Shown here: piece after piece, positions 1 through 11,683 of the stretch
Position numbering within the stretch: position 1 is the stretch's first letter
Layout: each line of letters starts with the position of its first letter
Origin: Parietaria judaica
Lineage: Eukaryota; Streptophyta; Magnoliopsida; Rosales; Urticaceae
Length of the DNA stretch: 64,000 nt
NCBI GenBank assembly: GCA_954871525.1
Contig: OX940869.1
Span: 11,865,001-11,929,000 of the forward strand
Reading direction: 5' to 3'
Program-made: the position numbers and the translations under genes
The notes under the pieces: model-generated
Told to the model about the DNA's origin: nothing
What the model saw: the letters and a program-made list of their open reading frames with translations, nothing else
Database searches by the model: none

Positions 1-2669
1 TTATTTTAAAGCGGAAAACTTGTTATCCAAACAACGGTCCGAATATCGGATAATAACCATATCCCAAGATCTGATAAATATTATGCAATTTAATATTCAT
101 AACTCATTATTAATAAACTAGTCATAATAGGAAATAAATAGAAAGCAGTAAATGTTTGCATTTATTAACCCAATGCATAAGGCCGTACCTCGTTTGGCGA
201 TTTCGGCTACGCACTCTGAGTCGGGCAGGGCTCCGCCGTTGCTGAGGGAATCTCCCGTGATCTTCCGGGATATTCTCCTGGAATCCTCGTACCGAAGCGT
301 GGGCTTCGCCGGCAGGACTCCGTCGCAAAACTTTAACTGATGGTTCTTTTTAAGCTTCCGGAGAAATAGTCTCCTAAGCCGAACCAGAAGAAAGAGATCA
401 GAGAGAAAATTCGCAGACCCTGAAGGAGAGGGAGAGTTCGAATTTTTCTCTGGGGAAAGGTGTGAAAAATGTGTAGAATGAGCTCCCTATTTATAGGCTC
501 AAGACTGTAACCGATTTGGAGATATTCCCTCCCTAAATTCGAATTTCATTAATTAAATAGAATTAATTATCTCAATCCAATGGTCCAGATTTAATCTCAT
601 CTAAATCCAATGGATATAATTAATTAGGGATTTAATTAAATAAGAAAGATTTAGATAAATCAAAAATCCAATCTTATCTTTTTATCATCATAAAATTCGA
701 ATTATGATATATATATATATATATAAAATTCAAATCATTATTATCTAGATCCAACGGTTGAGATGATTCTTAAAACCGATCTAATGGATCAAATAAGTTT
801 AGGATAAATTAATTTATTAAAACAATTTTTCGAATTTATCCATAAACCTAATTCGAATATATATAGATATATATATATATATATATAATTAATCAATTCT
901 TAATCCGACGGTATAGATTAAATCTTAGACCGATCCAACGGATACAATTGATTAATCAAATTCGAAAAATAAAACTTGGTCACCAAGTTATTAATTTCGA
1001 ATTCATCAATATCCTAATCCAACGGTTGATACTAAATCATAACCGATCCAATGGATAATATTGATTTTAGGGATTTGCCAAAGTAACAAAACATTTGGTA
1101 CTTATGCCGCAAATATAGAAATACCAAATCAAGCTATTCGAATTTAACTAGGGTTTCATATGACAAACCCTAATTCGAATTTACACATATTAATATATAT
1201 AATTATATATATTCATTTATTAATATAAATCTATTAATTATTAATTAATTATTAATAAGATATTAATAATTAAATCCAAATAATTAAATTATATTAATAA
1301 ATCCTGATCTCAATATCACACATAAAAATGTCATTGTGCCACACCATCATTTAAATTCGTGACATGTGATTTAATTTCAAAGTTTATCGAACCGATCACA
1401 AACTTAGAAAATCCATAAATCACTAACCGTAAGTCGAAATGACTTGGTTCAAAAAGAAAAGTTGCTTAGAATTTAATTTCCAACAACATGGTTCTGATAG
1501 AAAATATAAATTCTAACTTTCTTTTTGTCAGTTAATTTCGTGTACCAAAATATGATACTTTTGCCACGCCAACGATAAAACTATCTGATGTCTGACACAG
1601 ACCTTTCAGTTTTATAAGTCAAGCCAAATGATTAAACATTATCCAGAATGTATTTTAATCACGTACGTATCATCCGTTACGGAGCTATCCTGGGGACCAT
1701 GGACCCGTATCACTTAAGCTCCAACGAACTGCTAGTTGTTCGTCAAACCTCGAAGTGATTCCACTATAGACCCGAGGCTGCACTCTTTAGTGATACGGTA
1801 TATATTATTCCCTTTCTAATAGCAGGGTGTCCATTGATACAATCAAATTCGGGTTATTGATCTTTCACTTGATGATTCATAAATGAGCAGGCGGTTTTTA
1901 CCGTTATGCCCCTCATTGTATTTACTTCCTTGACACAGTCAGCAATATCATGAGTAACCCACTTATGGTTTCGATTCATAAGTTGCGCATGGGTATCTCA
2001 CACTTCTCACCACCGACAATCAAGGGAATCATCATCACTCTAAGGAGAGCTGTGTGATGCCCATGTCTATGACCAAGCTACCCTTACTGCTGACTCTCAT
2101 GTTCCCAAAATAATAGTGTTGGGAACAGCTGTAATATTTCGTGTTCTTTAACGGTTAAATCAAAGAACAATCAAGTCAGCAGCTTGGACTCAAGATCACT
2201 CAGGACTTAGATCGAATATCCATTTGATCATCTACTAGTGACTCAACTCCAAGTTATCAGTGACGGTCTTATATGATGACTTCCGGAGTTTAAGTCAGGT
2301 CCAGTCCAGTATGAAGACACTTCATACTTAATGCACTTCTAGTGAGTGTGACACACACAAAATCCAGAATAGGATTATCACTTAGTCACATTAATGACCT
2401 TATACGATTAATGGGCTCCCACCCAGTTGATCAGGTCACGGACATTTTAAGTTCATTTATTATGATTATTAATTCTTCCTCACATTGACTCTGTTGTGAT
2501 AATAATAACATAATTGCATCCTTTATGAACTAAGGAATCAAACATTCTATTTTACTCTACCGGAAACTATAATAAGATTATCATAATAAGCATCATCTTT
2601 ATTCAACGACTTGTCATAATCTTTTACAAAGGGATAAAATATCTTGTTTAAGGACACATATGTCCAACA
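1..2669 (-). repeat. 3' LTR of Copia A, cut by window edge
   Basis: Base 1 corresponds to base 7272 of the other LTR, so about 78 bases of this LTR lie outside the window. On the minus strand it begins TGTTGGACATATGTGTCC at 2669. A TATA box (CTATAAATAGGG on the minus strand) lies near 481-496. It has an AT-dinucleotide run and several CCGTTGGAT / ATCCAACGG motifs. Confidence 0.93.
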
Positions 2670-2680
2670 ATCTCCCACTT
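2670..2680 (-). other. polypurine tract of Copia A
   Basis: The minus-strand sequence AAGTGGGAGAT directly precedes the 3' LTR TGTTGG. This is the usual Copia plus-strand priming tract. Confidence 0.85.
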
Positions 2681-2684
2681 GTAC

Positions 2685-4415
2685 TTAAAGAAGATGACCC
2701 ATGTCTTTCAGACCCATATTCTCCAGATGCCTCCTGAATATTTTCTCTGGCAACGTCTTGGTGAATGGATCAGCCAGATTGTCTTCCGAAGCTATTTTCA
2801 CAACCCTTACGTCGCCACGACGCACTATCTCTCTTATGAGATGGTATTTGCGTTCTATATGTTTTGCCTTGTTATGGTCTCTGGGCTCTTTAGAATTTGC
2901 CACCGTACCACTGTTGTCACAGTATAGTGTTTGGGGCCCATCTACATCTGGAACGACTCCCAGTTCTATGTAGAAATTCTTGAGCCAAACTGATTCTTTG
3001 GCTGCCTCACAGGCTGCCACGTATTCAGCTTCCATGGTGGAATCTGCGATACAGGATTGCTTTATGCTTCTCCAGAATATCGCTCCACCAGCAAGGGTGT
3101 ACACTGCTCCTGACGTCGATTTTCTCGCGTCTCTATCAGACATAAAGTCTGAATCAGTGTATCCTAGTGGATTCAGTTCTGATCCTGAAAACACTAACAT
3201 ATAGTTTCTCGTTCTCCGAAGATACTTGAGAATGTTCTTCACTGCAGTCCAGTGAGCCATACCTGGGTTGGATTGATATCTGCTAACAATTCCCACAGCG
3301 TAACAGATGTCTGGCCTAGTACACTGCATAGCGTACATCAGACTTCCCACTGCTGAAGCATAGGGTATCCTCCTCATCACATTTTGCTCTTCCGGAGAAG
3401 TTGGGCATTGTTTCCTACTAAGGAATACTCCATGTCTGGTTGGTAAATTACCTCCCTTGGAGTTTGCCATTGCAAAACGTTCAAGCACCTTATCAATGTA
3501 AGTTGCTTGCGATAAGGCTAGAAGCCTGTTGTTGCGATCCCTGAATATACGGATCCCAAGAACATAGCTGGCTTCTCCCATGTCCTTCATTTGGAATTGC
3601 GTAGATAGCCACGCTTTTACGTCCGATAGCTTCTTCACACTGTTTCCAATGAGAAGAATATCGTCGACGTACAGAACAAGAAAAATTTCCACGGTTTCGT
3701 CATTGAGTTTATAAATGCAGGCCTCAGTGACATTTTGAATGAATCCATAGGTTTTGATGGTTTCATCAAACCTCAGATTCCAGGATCTGGAAGCTTGCTT
3801 TAATCCATAAATGGATTTAAGTAATCTACAAACTTTCCCTTCTTGACCCTGTAGCACGAACCCCTCTGGTTGGTCCATATAGATGTTTTCGTCAATGTAC
3901 CCGTTCAGGAATGCGGTTTTGACGTCCATATGCCAAATCTCATAATTGAGACTACAGGCTATGGCCATGAGAATCCGGATGGACTTGAACTTAGCGACTG
4001 GAGCGAAGGTTTCATCAAAATCAATACCTTCCCTCTGGGTAAAACCCTTTGCCACTAGTCTAGCCTTGAAGGTTTCAACCTTCCCGTCCACCCCTCTCTT
4101 TCGCTTGTATACCCACTTACAGCCAATGGTTTTGAAACCATCCGGTAAGTCTACAAGTTCCCAGACTTCATTAGAATCCATAGATTCTATTTCTTGGTTC
4201 ATGGCTTCCTGCCATTCTCCCTTATCAGGATCCTCCATAGCTTGTTTGTAGCCTATGGGATCTCCAACACTAGTGTCCGTGACAGCTAGGTGAAATTCCA
4301 ACTGGGTGTGCTCGTAGCGCTCAACAGGTCTTTTGAACCTCCCACTACGTCTGAGTACCCCTTGTTTCTGATTTGGGACCGTGGTTTCGGCACTCTCTTT
4401 TGATAACAGACGCTG
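2685..4415 (-). CDS. Copia pol C-terminal part: reverse transcriptase and RNase H
   Basis: An open frame of about 576 codons runs from just after an in-frame TAA to the stop at 2685. It begins with the basic linker typical of the end of Copia integrase (RRSGRFKRPVERYEH). It continues through the RT domain with KARLVAKGFTQ, the catalytic LVLYVDDILL motif and the YGLKQASRSW block, and ends with RNase H (TDSDF, STMEAEY, YCDNSG). There is no ATG at the upstream end and no integrase catalytic core or protease, so this is the retained 3' part of a gag-pol polyprotein, not an independently started gene. No stop or frameshift is seen within RT or RNase H, unlike copy B. Expression would need translation from the LTR transcript by an unclear route, because the captured gene lies upstream. 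Confidence 0.9.
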   Translation of the reverse strand, partial: QRLLSKESAETTVPNQKQGVLRRSGRFKRPVERYEHTQLEFHLAVTDTSVGDPIGYKQAMEDPDKGEWQEAMNQEIESMDSNEVWELVDLPDGFKTIGCKWVYKRKRGVDGKVETFKARLVAKGFTQREGIDFDETFAPVAKFKSIRILMAIACSLNYEIWHMDVKTAFLNGYIDENIYMDQPEGFVLQGQEGKVCRLLKSIYGLKQASRSWNLRFDETIKTYGFIQNVTEACIYKLNDETVEIFLVLYVDDILLIGNSVKKLSDVKAWLSTQFQMKDMGEASYVLGIRIFRDRNNRLLALSQATYIDKVLERFAMANSKGGNLPTRHGVFLSRKQCPTSPEEQNVMRRIPYASAVGSLMYAMQCTRPDICYAVGIVSRYQSNPGMAHWTAVKNILKYLRRTRNYMLVFSGSELNPLGYTDSDFMSDRDARKSTSGAVYTLAGGAIFWRSIKQSCIADSTMEAEYVAACEAAKESVWLKNFYIELGVVPDVDGPQTLYCDNSGTVANSKEPRDHNKAKHIERKYHLIREIVRRGDVRVVKIASEDNLADPFTKTLPEKIFRRHLENMGLKDMGHLL

Positions 4416-4734
4416 TTATCATTCATCTGTGACTTTGTCACAAGATCCTAATTGTGAATGGTATTCTCTAATATCATTCTTTAATCATCATGATTAAAAT
4501 GATATTTGATTTAAGTAAATCAATTAGAGTAATTAAAGACTATAGATGGAACAAAAACAATTGTCACTATATTTATCTGGATATTGCAAAAAACAAACTT
4601 TTAATTAACTAAGAATCATTTTGTGCAATCAATATCCAAAATAAATCGAGGTTTTAACAATGCAAAGATAATGATAACAATAAACTTAAATCGAGAAACT
4701 TAAAGCATGCTTATTTCTTCGAGACACTCGAGTA

Positions 4735-5542
4735 CTAGCCGCTCTTGTTTCCTGCTGAGTTTTCATCAACAGAGCTCCCGCTGTATCCTGAAAAGAAAAT
4801 GAACAAGCATTAGTATTTTAATCTATGGATCTGAGATTTAAATCTCTCCAATAAAAAACTAATTTTACGGGGTTGACAGAAGAGTCATTACCTCTCCAAG
4901 ACCGTAGATGCTCTCGACACATGGTGTGTCCTTTTGCTCTTGGTTTGAGCCAGCATTCAATGCATAAAGCTCCTTCTCCGTTTTTCCTTTTAGCAGAAGC
5001 AACTTCTGTAAAAAAAAAAACGTTTGCAATGTTTAGAATTTTAATCTATGGATCTGAGATTTAAATCTCTTCAATAAAAAAACTAATTTCATTTCGAATT
5101 CAGAACAGGTTTTACCCTTTTGTGAACTCATGTGCAGTCTGCATCGCAGCTGACCTCGCACTCTTTTTCTTGTTCCACATTGGAAGCACATTGCAGATAA
5201 ACCAACTTTTCTTTCTTTTCTTCCCGGTTCAGCTTTCGATTCAGTTTTTCGTTTGTTATCCTTTGCCATTGCTTGAGTGACAAGATCTGTTACTTTGTTC
5301 ACCTTTTTCATTAGTCTCTCAATTTCACCCATCGAGGCTTTGAGTACCGAATCTTTGAAGGATTGGCTTTTGTTTGGATACTGGTCTAATAAGAAACTGA
5401 GTAACTCATATTCATTATCAGACTTAAACCAAGCACTGCCTTCTTCAAAAATTGGTAGCTCAAACTCAGATGGAGGATCAGAGTTGACCGAATTTCTTTC
5501 ATCATCCGTGACATTAATAGCTTTAGACATTTTAACTGGCAT
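4735..5542 (-). CDS. captured three-exon gene inside Copia A; 197-residue protein with two CX2CX11CX2H motifs
   Basis: Exons on the minus strand are 5542-5116, 5005-4892 and 4787-4735. Introns begin GTAAAA and GTAATG and end in T-rich ACAG and TTTTCAG; both are in phase 1, and the joined frame is 594 bases ending in TAG. The protein starts MPVKMSKAINVTDDER and has an acidic first half, a Lys/Arg-rich middle, and two similar cysteine-histidine motifs: CFQC...CRLH at the end of exon 1 and CIECW...CREH in exon 2. Each has C-X2-C, 11 residues, then C-X2-H, which suggests a duplicated small zinc-binding unit. I do not recognise the family. It occupies the place where gag, protease and integrase should be. 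Spliceosomal introns and lack of retroviral motifs argue for a captured host gene. The introns contain a nearly identical stretch (AGAGATTTAAATCTCAGATC), as if one intron end had been duplicated. Confidence 0.75.
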
Positions 5543-5700
5543 TGAAAAAGAAACTTATTAAACTTTATTATAGGTAGAATGTTTTAGAAAATATTTTATT
5601 TGAAATAGTTAGATGATGCAAACATGTTCTGGGTAAAACGTTAAATAAACCCTTTAACTATTTCGTGATAATTTAACCGACTGTACACGTCGTTGCCGTC

Positions 5701-6060
5701 CTTAGTGGCATGGTCACTCTAGGGTGACTCGCGGTGTCAACCGTGTAGTTTGGTTAAACTAAGTTTTCGTCATAAACTTAATTAATATTCATAACAAGAA
5801 CCACCAAGTTCTCTATGATTATTAACTATCACCATAGACGGTCAGGAAGCACCAACTTCTGTGCAAGCTTAACCCATTATTTTTGGTTCTCGGGATCCTC
5901 TTGGAAACGTCGTCCTTAGGGAATGGTCACACTAGGGTGACTCGCGGTCCATTTCCAAGATTCCTCCGTCCCCATATTCTTTTGGAACTATCACGTTGTC
6001 AAACCTCCCACAAGCACACCTTCCTTAGGGAATGGACACACTAGGGTGACTCGAGGCGGT
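5701..6060 (-). repeat. three repeated stem-loop-like motifs in Copia A leader
   Basis: GGTCACTCTAGGGTGACTCG (5712), GGTCACACTAGGGTGACTCG (5925) and a variant at 6034 each contain GTCAC/GTGAC arms around a CTAG core. They are each preceded by a variant of CTTAGGGAATGG. They lie between the leader GC block and the captured gene, and are conserved in copy B (24888-25260). Function unknown; an RNA structure used in packaging or translation is one possibility. Confidence 0.7.
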
Positions 6061-6611
6061 GTGGTCAGCAGACCTTGTGTTAGTAATAATGGAGACCTTT
6101 AATGTATTCTATACTTGCCATTGTTTTTGGGAGATAACGTTTTTTATTTCTTATACTAAGTTATAAAAACTTAATATATAAACTATTAATGACACATTAA
6201 TGGTTTATTTCGGATTTATTTATTACGTCACGCAATTAAATAATCCCCTTTTATTGTGTTTATTATTTTGTCGGTAGTGATAGATCAATTCGTACGCTCT
6301 CCAGGTTGATGGGAGGGGTCCTAACCGGTCACCCAGAAGTGGATGGTGAACCGGCCCCACTTTTGATTCCCTCTTCCTTAGGCAAGATTGTACGATTGAA
6401 ATTTTTCCGACTCATAATAAAACACATTTACATTTACTCTTTATTATTTATATCAATCCTAAATATGACATATTAATAATGATCCAAACATAGACTCTAT
6501 GTTTAAGGGTTATGAAAATAGGTTATAATAAATTATATCTATGATGAATATAATTAATTATTTCTAGGGATCCGGGTCGGAATAAATTCCGACCCATAAT
6601 TAAAAATTATG

Positions 6612-7025
6612 TACGTGGGCCCTCCGGGCCTAAGCCCGGGCCCACATCCCTAGGAGAGGCCACGCCCAACCAGCCGAAGAGGGCCAGGGCAGCGCCCACC
6701 TCGCGCTGGGCCAGCAGGCCCATTCCGCTGCCAAGCAGCGTGGGCTGCTGCCAGGGCGCGAGGCCCATTCCGCTGCCAGGCAGCGTGGGCCGCACCCAGG
6801 GCGCGAGGCCCATTCCGCTGCCAGGCAGCGTGGGCCGCAGCCAGGGCGCGAGGCCCAGGCGCTGCGCGCCAGGGCAACCCGCAAGGGTCTCGCCCTGGGC
6901 CTCGCCCTGGCGTGGGCTTCGCTACGGGCCTGGCCCGTGGCGATTAGGGTTCTGACCCTGGGGCTGCAGCGGCAGCCCCTGGTTAGCCCTTGCCACGGGT
7001 TGGGCTGCGCCTAGCAGTCCGGCCA
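6612..7025 (-). repeat. GC-rich leader block with three 45-bp tandem repeats (Copia A)
   Basis: A sharply GC-rich island sits in AT-rich surroundings. Three 45-bp units run 6719-6763, 6764-6808 and 6809-6853, each containing CCCATTCCGCTGCC and GGGCGCGAGG. Several overlapping open frames exist because the block lacks stops, but none resembles a known protein and they read in different frames, so I treat it as non-coding leader. It is present in copy B at 23922-24334. Confidence 0.85.
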
Positions 7026-7178
7026 TTTTACCGGTCCGATTTTTCGGGTCGGGAATTAATTAAAATAATATTAAAATATCCAGAAATAAATTTTAATTTT
7101 AATTATTAATTTATTCATCAAATAATTTGTTCTTTAAACCCTTCAATTAAATTACGTAATTATTTATCCTTGAACCAT

Positions 7179-7191
7179 GGCTCTGATACCA
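7179..7191 (-). other. primer binding site of Copia A (initiator Met-tRNA)
   Basis: Minus-strand TGGTATCAGAGCC lies two bases inside the 5' LTR end. It is the classical complement of the plant initiator methionine tRNA 3' end. Confidence 0.92.
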
Positions 7192-7193
7192 AT

Positions 7194-9946
7194 TGTCGGA
7201 AATCACGTCTCGGATTCCGTATAATTATCACGATTTATACGTCCGAACCGTCAGGGTAACATTTAAAAAATTATTTTAAAGCGGAAAACTTGTTATCCAA
7301 ACAACGGTCCGAATATCGGATAATAACCATATCCCAAGATCTGATAAATATTATGCAATTTAATATTCATAACTCATTATTAATAAACTAGTCATAATAG
7401 GAAATAAATAGAAAGCAGTAAATGTTTGCATTTATTAACCCAATGCATAAGGCCGTACCTCGTTTGGCGATTTCGGCTGCGCACTCTGAGTCGGGCAGGG
7501 CTCCGCCGTTGCTGAGGGAATCTCCCGTGATCTTCCGGGATATTCTCCTGGAATCCTCGTACCGAAGCGTGGGCTTCGCCGGCAGGACTCTGTCGCAAAA
7601 CTTTAACTGATGGTTCTTTTTAAGCTTCCGGAGAAATAGTCTCCTAAGCCGAACCAGAATAAGAGATCAGAGAGAAAATTCGCAGACCCTGAAGGAGAGG
7701 GAGAGTTCGAATTTTTCTCTGGGGAAAGGTGTGAAAAATGTGTAGAATGAGCTCCCTATTTATAGGCTCAAGACTGTAACCGATTTGGAGATATTCCCTC
7801 CCTAAATTCGAATTTCATTAATTAAATATAATTAATTATCTCAATCCAATGGTCCAGATTTAATCTCATCTAAATCCAATGGATATAATTAATTAGGGAT
7901 TTAATTAAATAAGAAAGATTTAGATAAATCAAAAATCCAATCTTATCTTCTTATCATCATAAAATTCGAATTATGATATATATATATATATATATATATA
8001 AAATTCGAATCATTATTATCTAGATCCAACGGTTGAGATGATTCTTAAAACCGATCTAATGGATCAAATAAGTTTAGGATAAATTAATTTATTAAAACAA
8101 TTTTTTTCGAATTTATCCATAAACCTAATTCGAATATATATAGATATATATATATATATATATAATTAAGCAATTCTTAATCCGACGGTATAGATTAAAT
8201 CTTAGACCGATCCAACGGATATAATTGATTAATCAAATTCGAAAAATAAAACTTGGTCACCAAGTTATTAATTTTGAATTCATCAATATCCTAATCCAAC
8301 GGTTGATACTAAATCATAACCGATCCAATGGATAATATTGATTTTAGGGATTTGCCAAAGTACCAAAACATTTGGTACTTATGCCGCAAATATAGAAATA
8401 CCAAATCAAGCTATTCGAATTTAACTAGGGTTTCATATGACAAACCCTAATTCGAATTTACACATATTAATATATATAATTATATATATTCATTTATTAA
8501 TATAAATCTATTAATTATTAATTAATTATTAATAAGATATTAATAATTAAATCCAAATAATTAAATTATATTAATAAATCCTGATCTCAATATCACACAT
8601 AAAAATGTCATGGTGCCACACCATCATTTAAATTCGTGACATGTGATTTAATTTCAAAGTTTATCGAACCGATCACAAACTTAGAAAATCCATAAATCAC
8701 TAACCGTAAGTCGAAATGACTTGGTTCAAAAAGAAAAGTTGCTTAGAATTTAATTTCCAACAACATGGTGCTGATAGAAAATATAAATTCTAACTTTCTT
8801 TTTGTCAGTTAATTTCGTGTACCAAAATATGATACTTTTGCCACGCCAACGATAAAACTATCTGATGTCTGACACAGACCTTTCAGTTTTATAAGTCAAG
8901 CCAAATGATTAAACATTATCCAGAATGTATTTTAATCACGTACGTATCATCCGTTACGGAGCTATCCTGGGGACCATGGACCCGTATCACTTAAGCTCCA
9001 ACGAACTGCTAGTTGTTCGTCAAACCTCGAAGTGATTCCACTATAGACCCGAGACTGCACTCTTTAGTGATACGGTATATATTATTCCCTTTCTAATAGC
9101 AAGGTGTCCATTGATACAATCAAATTCGGGTTATTGATCTTTCACTTGATGATTCATAAATGAGCAGGCGGTTTTTACCGTTATGCCCCTCATTGTATTT
9201 ACTTCCTTGACTCAGTCAGCAATATCATGAGTAACCCACTTATGGTTTCGATTCATAAGTTGCGCATGGGTATCTCTCACTTCTCACCACCGACAATCAA
9301 GGGAATCATCATCACTCTAAGGAGAGCTGTGTGATGCCCATGTCTATGACCAAGCTACCCTTATTGCTGACTCTCATGTTCCCAAAATAATAGTGTTGGG
9401 AACAGCTGTAATATTTCGTGTTCTTTAACGGTTAAATCAAAGAACAATCAAGTCAGCAGCTTGGACTCAAGATCACTCAGGACTTAGATCGAATATCCAT
9501 TTGATCATCTACTAGTGACTCAACTCCAAGTTATCAGTGACGGTCTTATATGATGACTTCCGGAGTTTAAGTCAGGTCCAGTCTAGTATGAAGACACTTC
9601 ATACTTAATGCACTTCTAGTGAGTGTGACACACACAAAATCCAGAATAGGATTATCACTTAGTCACATTAATGACCTTATACGATTAATGGGCTCCCACC
9701 CAGTTGATCAGGTCACAGACATTTTAAGTTCATTTATTATGATTATTAATTCTTCCTCACATTGACTCTGTTGTGATAATAATAACATAATTGCATCCTT
9801 TATGAACTAAGGAATCAAACATTCTATTTTACTCTACCAGAAACTATAATAAGATTATCATAATAAGCATCATCTTTATTCAACATATTGTCATAATCTT
9901 TTACAAAGGGATAAAATATCTTGTTTAAGGACACATATGTCCAACA
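7194..9946 (-). repeat. 5' LTR of Copia A (complete, 2753 bp)
   Basis: Ends are TGTTGG (9946) and CCGACA (7194) on the minus strand. A TATA box (CTATAAATAGGGAG on the minus strand) at about 7751-7766 should drive the element's RNA. The R/U5 region is C/T-rich and contains a stop-free stretch ending in a GAG/GTACGG potential splice donor. The unusually long LTR is mostly AT-rich, with ATCCAACGG-type short repeats in U3. Confidence 0.94.
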
Positions 9947-10582
9947 ATTTGAACCACGGGCTTGATTTCTCCCCCTCGACTCGGTAACCAATACCTCGGA
10001 ATGTGAAGAGGAGCCTTGAGACGTTCTTCTCATATCTTCATTCAAAATGCTACTCTTTGCCAAATCCATCGACATGATACCATCCGGAGCGGAGTTAGAC
10101 AACGACATCCTAAATGTCTCCCACGAGTTCGGCAAAGTACCAAGAAGCCACAACCCTTGAATCTCATCATCCAATCTAAGATTCATCGTCGCCATTTGGT
10201 TCATAATTCCTTGGAAGTTATTCAAGTGATCGGTTATTGGCGTACTGTCATGATACTTCAAGGCTATCATTTGCTTGAGCAAGAACATCTTGTTATTCCC
10301 GCTCTTCCGTGCATAAAGCTTCTCAAGCTTCCTCCAAAGGATGTTAGCACGAGTTTCACCAACCACATGGTTCCGAACATTGTCATCCTCCCATTGTCGA
10401 ATGTACCCACAAACTTGTCGATGCAACAAATTCCATTCATCATCACTTTTTCCCTCGGGTTTCTCGGTAGAAAAAACCGGCAAATGGAAATGCTTGACAA
10501 AGAGCAAGTCCTCCATTTTTCCTTTCCAAACATTGTAATTGGAACCATTCAAACTCTCCATTCGCGACGTGTTCGCCTCCAT
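9947..10582 (-). pseudogene. Copia gag fragment, interrupted by Copia A
   Basis: The minus-strand frame starts at ATG 10582 ([20 protein letters not shown]) and carries the Copia gag (UBN2-type) signature: [35 protein letters not shown] and [12 protein letters not shown]. It reads about 212 residues without a stop and is then cut by the 5' LTR of Copia A. The rest of the gene should lie to the left of Copia A, outside the window. Its own primer site and LTR follow at 10604-11276. Confidence 0.88.
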
Positions 10583-10603
10583 AGTCGCACAAAATCAAAC
10601 CAC

Positions 10604-11276
10604 GGCTCTGATACCACTTTGTTGGGAGAAAGCGCAACGCAACGGAATTTCAATATCTCCCAATAGCCGCTGAAATATGAAGGCGATAATAATCGAAACA
10701 CAACCACGAACACGAGACAATTTTAGCGTGGAAAAACCCCCAAAACGGAGTAAAAAACCACGGGACCCGTAGGCCGCTTAAAATCCAGTATAATCAAGAG
10801 TGAGGTACAAACGAAGTCTTCTCTAGATAAAACTAGAGGCATACATCATCATCATCAAGATCGAACACCAATCTCGGATTACAACAAACAAGCAAGAGAA
10901 GAATTTGTGAAAAACGTTCTCACAAATCAGCCTCTGGTTTCCACTCTTTAGACCGACCTAGAAAAATCAAAACCACATCTCCACCGTTCTGAAAATACCT
11001 CTATGTCTTAGGAACGTTCTGTCCAAAAATCACGACAATCTAACGGTGAACGAGTGCGCAATGTCAATTTTCCCGAGGGTCGACGAAACTGGGCGGAAAC
11101 CGCGAATTTGCTCTCTTTCTCTTTCTCTTGCACTTGTTTATCTCACACTTCTTCACTCTTTTTTCTTTATCTCATCTAAGTCATTTATGACCTAGGCTTC
11201 ATGGGCCGGGTACATGGATCAATGGGTAAAAAATAACCCACATTTTTTGGCCTCCAAATAGGAGGGACACCCAACA
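10604..11276 (-). mobile_element. 5' LTR and primer site of the older minus-strand Copia
   Basis: The LTR runs 11276 to 10620 on the minus strand, from TGTTGGGTGTCCCTCC to CTTTCTCCCAACA (657 bp). It is followed by AAGTGGTATCAGAGCC, the Met-tRNA primer site, and then the gag at 10582. It belongs to a different family from Copia A. Confidence 0.85.
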
Positions 11277-11683
11277 AAATAGAGACTTCCTCCCACCATT
11301 TTGTAACTAAGAAAAACCAAGATAAGTGATCAATACAATACAAGTTTATTCTTTCTCACTAAAAGTTCTATCATCTCCAATATACTTCCCAACAAAGTGG
11401 TATCAGAGCCATAAGATCGAAATGGCAAACGGAGGAATGATTCCCTTCCAAGTTCCGATGCACACCAAGAGCAACTACGACAATTGGAGTATCAAGATGA
11501 AGGCGCTCCTTGGAGCACAAGACGTGTGGGAAGTAGTCGAGAAAGGCCATAAGGAGCAAGAAGATGTTGGTTTATCTCAAGCTCAAAGGGAAGCTTTGAG
11601 AGATTCACGGAAGAGAGACAAGAAAGCTCTCTACCTCATTTACCAAGCGGTTGATGAGGATCGATTCGAGAAGATAGCTTCAT
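11277..11683 (+). mobile_element. plus-strand Copia remnant: LTR end, primer site and gag start
   Basis: The sequence ends like a plus-strand LTR (TATACTTCCCAACA at 11394) and is followed at once by AAGTGGTATCAGAGCC. A gag begins at ATG 11422 with MANGGMIPFQVPMHTKSNYD, then WSIKMKALLGAQDVWEVVEKG and ALYLIYQAVDEDRFEKIA. Homology stops near 11683, where an unrelated segment begins. The minus-strand LTR at 11276 abuts this LTR head-on, so the older minus-strand Copia probably inserted into it. The remainder of this element is not in the window. Confidence 0.8.

Larger units (their letters stand above)
1..9946 (-). mobile_element. Copia LTR retrotransposon A, gag-PR-IN-less derivative
   Basis: Read on the minus strand the order is: 5' LTR (9946-7194), Met-tRNA primer site, GC-rich leader, three stem-loop-like motifs, a three-exon non-retroviral gene, RT/RNase H, polypurine tract, and 3' LTR running off the window edge. 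The two LTRs align over 2669 bases with roughly 25 differences by eye plus AT-repeat length changes, so the insertion is fairly young. No gag, protease or integrase reading frame lies between primer site and RT, so the copy cannot be autonomous. It interrupts the gag of an older Copia at 9946/9947. The expected 5-bp duplication on the right is ATTTG (9947-9951); its partner lies outside the window. Element B (22034-31007) is a second copy of the same arrangement. Confidence 0.93.

Noticed and set aside
6607..6955. Overlapping open frames in the GC-rich 45-bp repeat block (also 23991-24339)
   Set aside because: Several frames on both strands are open simply because the repeat lacks stop codons; no homology is recognisable.
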